From NCBI GenBank assembly GCA_028715725.1, contig JAQURG010000018.1:1-64000 (forward strand): 64,000 nucleotides of DNA, given 5' to 3'. The translations under genes were made by a program, and so were the position numbers. Below are positions 59,947 to 64,000 of the stretch, in pieces (positions within the stretch are counted from its first letter, which is position 1; the number at the start of each line of letters is the position of its first letter). Under the pieces are notes generated by a model. The model made no database searches. It saw nothing but the letters and a program-made list of their open reading frames with translations, and was not told the origin of the DNA. The DNA comes from Methylococcales bacterium (GTDB lineage Bacteria; Pseudomonadota; Gammaproteobacteria; Methylococcales; Methylomonadaceae).

Positions 59947-60687
59947 TTACAATTTCCGTCCGTGTAATCTGCGTCTGCGCATCACCAGGGTAACCAGCGG
60001 CCCTGAAATCGCATAGCCCAGAAATAATAAGAACAACATGGTTTGCGGCTGCGCCATTACAAAGGCAATGCCCAACATGACGGCAATAGCCACAAAAAAA
60101 GGCACTCTGCCTTTTAAATCGATTTCCTTGAAGCTGGAATAACGGAAATTGCTCACCATTAACAAACCCGTGCTTGTGGTTAACACCAGAGCAACATATT
60201 TGGCTATTCCGATATCATAACCATACTCCAGGCAAATCCAGATGAATCCTGCCAGAATAGCCGCCGCTGCAGGGCTTGGCAAACCCTGAAAATAACGCTT
60301 GTCGGCGGAGGTCAATTGCGTATTAAAGCGGGCGAGTCTTAATGCGCCGCCCGCCATATGGACAAAAGCTGCAAACAGGCCTACCTTGCCCAGGCTGGAA
60401 AATGCCCATAAATACATCACCAGGGCAGGCGCTGCACCAAATGAAACCATATCCGATAAACTGTCGTACTGAGCGCCAAAGTCACTTTGCGTATTGGTTA
60501 ACCGTGCCACGCGGCCATCCAGTCCATCCAGAATCATCGCGACAAAAATAGCCGCGGCAGCCGTCTCGAAACGCCCGCCCATCGCCGAAGTAATGGCATA
60601 GAAACCTGCAAACAGGGCTCCGGTAGTAAATAAATTAGGTAGTAAATAAATGCCGCGACGGCGTATGGAGCGTTTTTCTGGAATCAT
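59947..60687 (-). CDS. pssA: CDP-diacylglycerol--serine O-phosphatidyltransferase PssA
   Basis: A 246-residue multi-spanning membrane enzyme making phosphatidylserine. The CDP-alcohol phosphatidyltransferase signature reads DGLDGRVARL followed by FGAQYDSLSD, matching D-x2-DG-x2-AR-x8-G-x3-D-x3-D in full. Hydrophobic segments are distributed over the rest. This is the type II (membrane) class rather than the E. coli soluble type. Single gene; no neighbour in the phosphatidylserine decarboxylase pathway is seen. Confidence 0.94.
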   Translation of the reverse strand: MIPEKRSIRRRGIYLLPNLFTTGALFAGFYAITSAMGGRFETAAAAIFVAMILDGLDGRVARLTNTQSDFGAQYDSLSDMVSFGAAPALVMYLWAFSSLGKVGLFAAFVHMAGGALRLARFNTQLTSADKRYFQGLPSPAAAAILAGFIWICLEYGYDIGIAKYVALVLTTSTGLLMVSNFRYSSFKEIDLKGRVPFFVAIAVMLGIAFVMAQPQTMLFLLFLGYAISGPLVTLVMRRRRLHGRKL

Positions 60688-60916
60688 GCGTCGATTTAAT
60701 CCTTATATTTATTATTGAACAATGAAACACCGGAGCTAAATTATACAATGAGCCTGTAAACTGCACCTATTGTTTCATTGATGTGGTGACTTTTTGATGA
60801 ATTGAACGGAAAACCAATAATTTTGCTCAGAGGCAAGAATTTCAGTCAATGCGCAGCACTTGAGAATGACTCACTTCGGGCTCGAATTCTTGGCGGTTTG
60901 ACGAATTTCAGGGCGA

Positions 60917-61552
60917 TTATAAATGAGCCAGCAAGCCGCTCTGGGCAATGCCATCAAAAACAAACTGAACGGCTAACGCGGCCAGTAAGATACCCGATAT
61001 CCGCATAACTACGTGGATTCCGGTTACGCCAAGAATCCGGTGAATCTGGCCGGCAGATAATAATGCAAACAAGGTAAACAACATCATCGTCAGCAAAGCT
61101 AACAAAACAGCTGCTTGGCGGACAAAGTCGCCTTCAGCATCAGCCATCAGTAAAATAACGGCTCCCATAGTTCCGGGACCTGCAATCAACGGCGTCGCTA
61201 ATGGAAATACTGAGATATCCTGCTTTAATCTGGCCTCAGCATTTTCTTCAGATGTAGTCGTAATAGCTCCTGACGGCCTGGCAAATACCATATCAATAGC
61301 CATTAACAGCAAAAGTACACCACCTGCCGTCCTTAATGCCGCCATCGAAATGCCGAACCCGGCCAACAAGAAATCACCGCTTAAGGCAAATAAACCGAGA
61401 ATGATGGAAGCGATTAAAACCCCGCGAACAGCATAAGAACGCCTTTCGGCAGGCGTAGCCGAAGATGTCAGAGCAGCAAAAACGGCGGCTATATCTAAAG
61501 GCCCAATCGTAGTGAAAAAAGTGGCTAAAGCAATTCCCGCGACTTCAAGCAT
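60917..61552 (-). CDS. MarC-family integral membrane protein
   Basis: A 211-residue protein with about six hydrophobic segments; the N-terminal helix reads ATFFTTIGPLDIAAVFAAL and the centre carries ATPLIAGPGTMGAVILL, diagnostic of MarC/YchE/YhgN. Family function is unclear. The start ATG 61552 is inside the last 28 bases of the upstream gene and is preceded by GGAAGGATG, a decent ribosome site, so the overlap is probably real. Confidence 0.88.
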   Translation of the reverse strand: MLEVAGIALATFFTTIGPLDIAAVFAALTSSATPAERRSYAVRGVLIASIILGLFALSGDFLLAGFGISMAALRTAGGVLLLLMAIDMVFARPSGAITTTSEENAEARLKQDISVFPLATPLIAGPGTMGAVILLMADAEGDFVRQAAVLLALLTMMLFTLFALLSAGQIHRILGVTGIHVVMRISGILLAALAVQFVFDGIAQSGLLAHL

Positions 61553-62046
61553 GTTTCATCCTTCCCGACTGGTGAAGAACGGGTGCTCTTCGACGGGTTT
61601 GCGTTACCGGAATAATCAAGGTTTTCAATAAGCGCGAAATTCTTCGGTTTGGCAATATTCAGGTACGTAAAGATGGCTTTCATATTCATTTGCTGAATAT
61701 TTTCAATAGAACCATACCTGAGCGTGAACATTTTATTTTTCTTGGCGGGCGGATAACTTGCCATGATGGCATCGACTTTGGCATTGATTTGTTCGCGTGC
61801 TTCTTTCAGCAGCCCTTTTACTTGCCTTTTTAGCCCTGAAGAGATAGTTTCATCATGAGTTACAGGCGTTTTTTCAACCGATTGCAATGACTGTGACTGC
61901 TTGCGAAGAGCGGCTAATTTCTTGCTTTTCGCCAATGGCACCAGCAAACCGTTTTCGGGAATAGCAATGCCTTGACCCTCACGACTGATGGAGCCGGATT
62001 TTTGTTCTTTGTTTGAGTCTTGCCTGGACAATTTTATCTCCTTCAA
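61525..62046 (-). CDS. Uncharacterised Lys/Ser-rich protein overlapping marC-type gene
   Basis: A 173-residue protein of no family I recognise. It has low-complexity, Lys/Ser/Gln-rich ends, a helical Lys/Glu stretch near residues 75-95 (GLKRQVKGLLKEAREQINAKVD), and an aromatic/hydrophobic centre. There is no signal peptide or membrane segment. Its end overlaps the MarC-family gene by 28 bases, so the two form one transcription unit. Confidence 0.5.
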   Translation of the reverse strand: MKEIKLSRQDSNKEQKSGSISREGQGIAIPENGLLVPLAKSKKLAALRKQSQSLQSVEKTPVTHDETISSGLKRQVKGLLKEAREQINAKVDAIMASYPPAKKNKMFTLRYGSIENIQQMNMKAIFTYLNIAKPKNFALIENLDYSGNANPSKSTRSSPVGKDETCLKSRELL

Positions 62047-62072
62047 TTGGCCCTTAAGTCAGGTAGGGCGCG

Positions 62073-62156
62073 ATGGCTAAACCATTTACTGATGAACAAG
62101 CGGGCGGAAGTGCGGCCCATAGCTTTCGTTACTATGATAACCTTGCATCTGGCTAA
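62073..62156 (+). CDS. Possible 27-residue small ORF
   Basis: An ATG at 62073 after AGGTAGGG opens a 27-codon frame ending at TAA 62154-62156. It begins MAKPFTDEQAGGSAAH. The ribosome site is fair, but there is no family match I know of and the size allows chance. It is divergent from the unknown gene before it. The remaining ~285 bases to 62,441 hold nothing recognised; this stretch is AT-rich and probably carries the promoter of the next gene. Confidence 0.2.
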   Translation: MAKPFTDEQAGGSAAHSFRYYDNLASG

Positions 62157-62441
62157 AAATATAGAATTACTTGCCTGACAATTATCCTGTGCGTGAGGAA
62201 TAGCAGAAAATACAATCCAAGCCGACCTTATTTAGGCGTATTGGCAGGTCTGTGCCAAAACCAGCCATTGAAAATTAATGATGAATTATGATCTGATGTT
62301 ATCTGGAAACTGTTTTTAAGGTCATTGCCAAGTTATCCAGTTTAGATAAACCATCGTTATAAGGTATTTTTATCAACTAATGTTGAAAATAGAGACTATG
62401 CTATCCAGATACAAATAGTAACTTGTTAGTCATACGAAAGC

Positions 62442-63275
62442 ATGCAGAAACTTCTAACGACATTAATTGTAATTCTCGCTTTGGCAGTTCTTTTAGTGTT
62501 CGTCGCGGCACTGTTTGGCTCTTATACCTTAATTTTCAACCACCCATCGAATGACTTAAACATTTCTCAACGTTTAAGTTTACTTCCTGCCATTACAGTT
62601 AGCGCTGGTGTATTAGTTGCTATTCTGACCTTTGAGCGTGAGCGAAAGAAGCAGGAATTAGAGCGCCAAAGACATGTGTCAGAGGTGTTCTTGGAGCGAG
62701 TAAAAGACGGATTCAAAACTGTAATTGACCTTCTCTCCGACCAGAACAACAACAGGATTACTTGGGTACGTGCAGCGCGAACGCTCCTAAAATCGCTAGA
62801 GCTTAAAGAACAAATAGAGCCTAAGGAATACAAAGTCGCATACGAACTTGAGGAAGAGCGCGCTCGAAATGAGCTATACACAATACTGTCGCTAGTAGAT
62901 AAGGAGTCTGGTGAAAGAGTCCCACTGCCGCCACAGTTTTTCTACGGCATTGAAGACTGGCGCACTTGTAACTCACTTGATGATGCAGCAATTAAAGCAT
63001 CAAGTAGTGCCGTTGTATATTCCCCAACAATTGATGAGGTTCCGCCCCAACCCAACCTCAAACATCTCTTACCAAAATCAGTAATCGCGATATTTGACTT
63101 CGTGGAATATCCCAAGACGTACAATGATCCATTGAAGTCGGTAGGTGATTGGGATGTCAACTGGGAAGATTCTTATGCTATAGATCAAGGAGTTCGTCGT
63201 TACGTAGCACACACCAAGGAAAAAATAGCTATAGGTGGAAAATTGCACGATTTAAATAAGAACAAGAGCGGGTAG
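62442..63275 (+). CDS. Unknown two-helix membrane protein with coiled-coil cytosolic domain
   Basis: A 277-residue protein with two N-terminal transmembrane segments (residues ~5-32 and ~46-64), followed by a charged ERERKKQELERQRHVSEVF helix and a soluble C-terminal region of mixed composition. I recognise no named family. The gene is less GC-rich than the housekeeping genes and has no functional neighbours. Proteins with paired N-terminal helices and a charged stalk occur among phage-defence membrane effectors, but also among many other unknowns, so no role is assigned. Confidence 0.65.
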   Translation: MQKLLTTLIVILALAVLLVFVAALFGSYTLIFNHPSNDLNISQRLSLLPAITVSAGVLVAILTFERERKKQELERQRHVSEVFLERVKDGFKTVIDLLSDQNNNRITWVRAARTLLKSLELKEQIEPKEYKVAYELEEERARNELYTILSLVDKESGERVPLPPQFFYGIEDWRTCNSLDDAAIKASSSAVVYSPTIDEVPPQPNLKHLLPKSVIAIFDFVEYPKTYNDPLKSVGDWDVNWEDSYAIDQGVRRYVAHTKEKIAIGGKLHDLNKNKSG

Positions 63276-63664
63276 TAAGTTTTTTTGCCTATAGTGGGGG
63301 CAATATACCGTTCCTGATGTCGGGGAGATGACAAACAACAATACGTTTTCTAGATTCAAATTAAACATCCTCCATTGGCTCTGGGTCGGCCACTTACTCA
63401 AGTCTTTTCGGATATTTTGTTGAAATTGATGCAGTGATGATGGGCAACCCAAGGCCAGAAACAACCGGTCATTACTAAAGTGAACAAAGGCTTATCAAAT
63501 TTATTTGAAACGGACGTCGTCTTTGTTTTTTATGTCGTGTCCTATTGATTTAGACGCGGTTCAATCAAACAATTAATTAGTTGAACTTATGAGAAAAATA
63601 CGACAAATTAGGCTTTTTATCAGATATTTGATGCCGTATATATTATGTTGGACAACTCAAAAAC
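63276..63664. other. AT-rich stretch between accessory genes
   Basis: About 390 bases with no gene-like frame that I can support. A 31-codon frame at 63328 with a GGGGAG before it is present but without family or composition support. The last 80 bases include AT-rich sequence (TATATATTATG near 63,640) that could serve as a promoter for the following gene. Confidence 0.35.
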
Positions 63665-64000
63665 ATGGTATTTAACGACAAATTATTGCAACAAAGTACC
63701 GTATATGCATTTCATGTTCCAAGCCTGAATGCAATTAAGGTTGGTTTTGGCACTGACGGTCGAACTCGTATGATCCATTACAGTCGTCAATACCGTTTTT
63801 CATCTTCCACAGTATCACTTCGTGAATGGAAATTACCATCTCCGAAACTTGCATCTTCAATTGAAATCGCATGTCACCGAGCGCTATTACAAGCAGACTT
63901 TGGTCGTGTTTCTCATGTTGTTGATGAGCGAGAGGCAAAAGAACTGTTTGATCTCGGTCATCATACCTACGAACAGGCAGTAATTGTAGTAGCAGAGGCG
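63665..64000 (+). CDS. GIY-YIG/T5orf172-like domain protein, N-terminal part (cut by window end)
   Basis: An ATG at 63665 opens a frame that stays open to the window edge, 112 codons. The peptide carries YAFHVPSLNAIKVGFG near residues 14-29, then an aromatic segment, LPSPKLASSIEIACHRAL near residues 60-77, and ELFDLGHHTYEQAVIVVAEA at the end. The pattern AFHVPSLNxIKVGFGxDGR...R...IExxxHxxL resembles T5orf172/MUG113-type GIY-YIG nuclease domains, found in phages and mobile elements. The family call is from memory of the motif and needs a profile search; the coding call is firm because of length and composition. Confidence 0.6.
   Translation, partial: MVFNDKLLQQSTVYAFHVPSLNAIKVGFGTDGRTRMIHYSRQYRFSSSTVSLREWKLPSPKLASSIEIACHRALLQADFGRVSHVVDEREAKELFDLGHHTYEQAVIVVAEA

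Noticed and set aside
63328-63423. A 31-codon ATG frame after GGGGAG in the accessory end.
   Set aside because: No family, composition typical of chance frames, not coupled to a neighbour.

Overview
This 64 kb window is a chromosomal segment of a gammaproteobacterium. Most of it is dense housekeeping sequence with well-known gammaproteobacterial gene orders: miaB-phoH-ybeY-corC, trmJ next to iscR-iscS-iscA, dapA-bamC, and yebC / ruvCAB-ybgC-tolQRAB-pal-cpoB-queE-queC. The moderate GC content, the HemJ plus HemF haem genes, the stand-alone ManC/GalU/CysC genes and the sterol-desaturase family gene would fit a Methylococcales-type methanotroph. That is an inference from gene content; no methane-oxidation gene is present to prove it. 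I recognised no rRNA, tRNA, transposase or CRISPR array.

Layout. 1-5 kb: hemF, a putative lipoprotein hydrolase, and thiC with a TPP riboswitch. 5-11.4 kb: a sugar-nucleotide/polysaccharide block (family 2 glycosyltransferase, galU, manC, cysC), a DHH phosphoesterase and an AI-2E-type permease. 11.4-17.5 kb: a class II HDAC-like deacetylase, a sterol-desaturase family protein, about 1.1 kb with only a decayed membrane-protein gene, an SpmA-SpmB fusion protein, mtaB and a small membrane protein. 17.6-24.4 kb: purL, bamC, dapA and a TIM-barrel isomerase. 24.6-34.9 kb: DEAD-box helicase, dnaQ, iscA-iscS-iscR (no iscU), trmJ, suhB, then miaB-phoH-ybeY-corC. 35-44.4 kb: PfkB kinase, degenerate GGDEF-EAL protein, metZ, pyk, gap, hemJ, a TlpA-like protein, a small coupled ORF, a SerB-like phosphatase and yebC. 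44.6-46.7 kb: a reverse transcriptase-HEPN fusion gene. 46.8-56.7 kb: ruvCAB, ybgC, tol-pal, queE and queC. 56.8-62 kb: rimI, uracil-DNA glycosylase, leuA, pssA, marC and an unknown gene. 62-64 kb: an AT-richer accessory end with an unknown membrane protein and a GIY-YIG-like gene cut by the window edge.

The most interesting object is the 721-residue protein at 44,579-46,744. It joins an intact reverse-transcriptase palm (YADD box, motif A Asp, SGIPQG box) to a C-terminal HEPN-type R-N-x3-H motif (RNGELH). This is the architecture of the phage-abortive-infection protein AbiA. It is inserted as a single AT-rich gene with a TTG start into the otherwise conserved yebC-ruvC junction, so it is a strong candidate for an anti-phage RT system riding in a DNA-repair/cell-envelope operon.

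Other points worth a second look are: a TolA with a very long, hierarchically repeated helical domain; a GGDEF-EAL protein missing the GGDEF box and one catalytic Glu of the EAL domain; an isc cluster without iscU but with a recognisable IscR box; a sharp GC drop inside the 3' end of mtaB; an unlisted 45-residue ORF with an ATGA overlap to the SerB-like gene; and a decayed membrane-protein gene.
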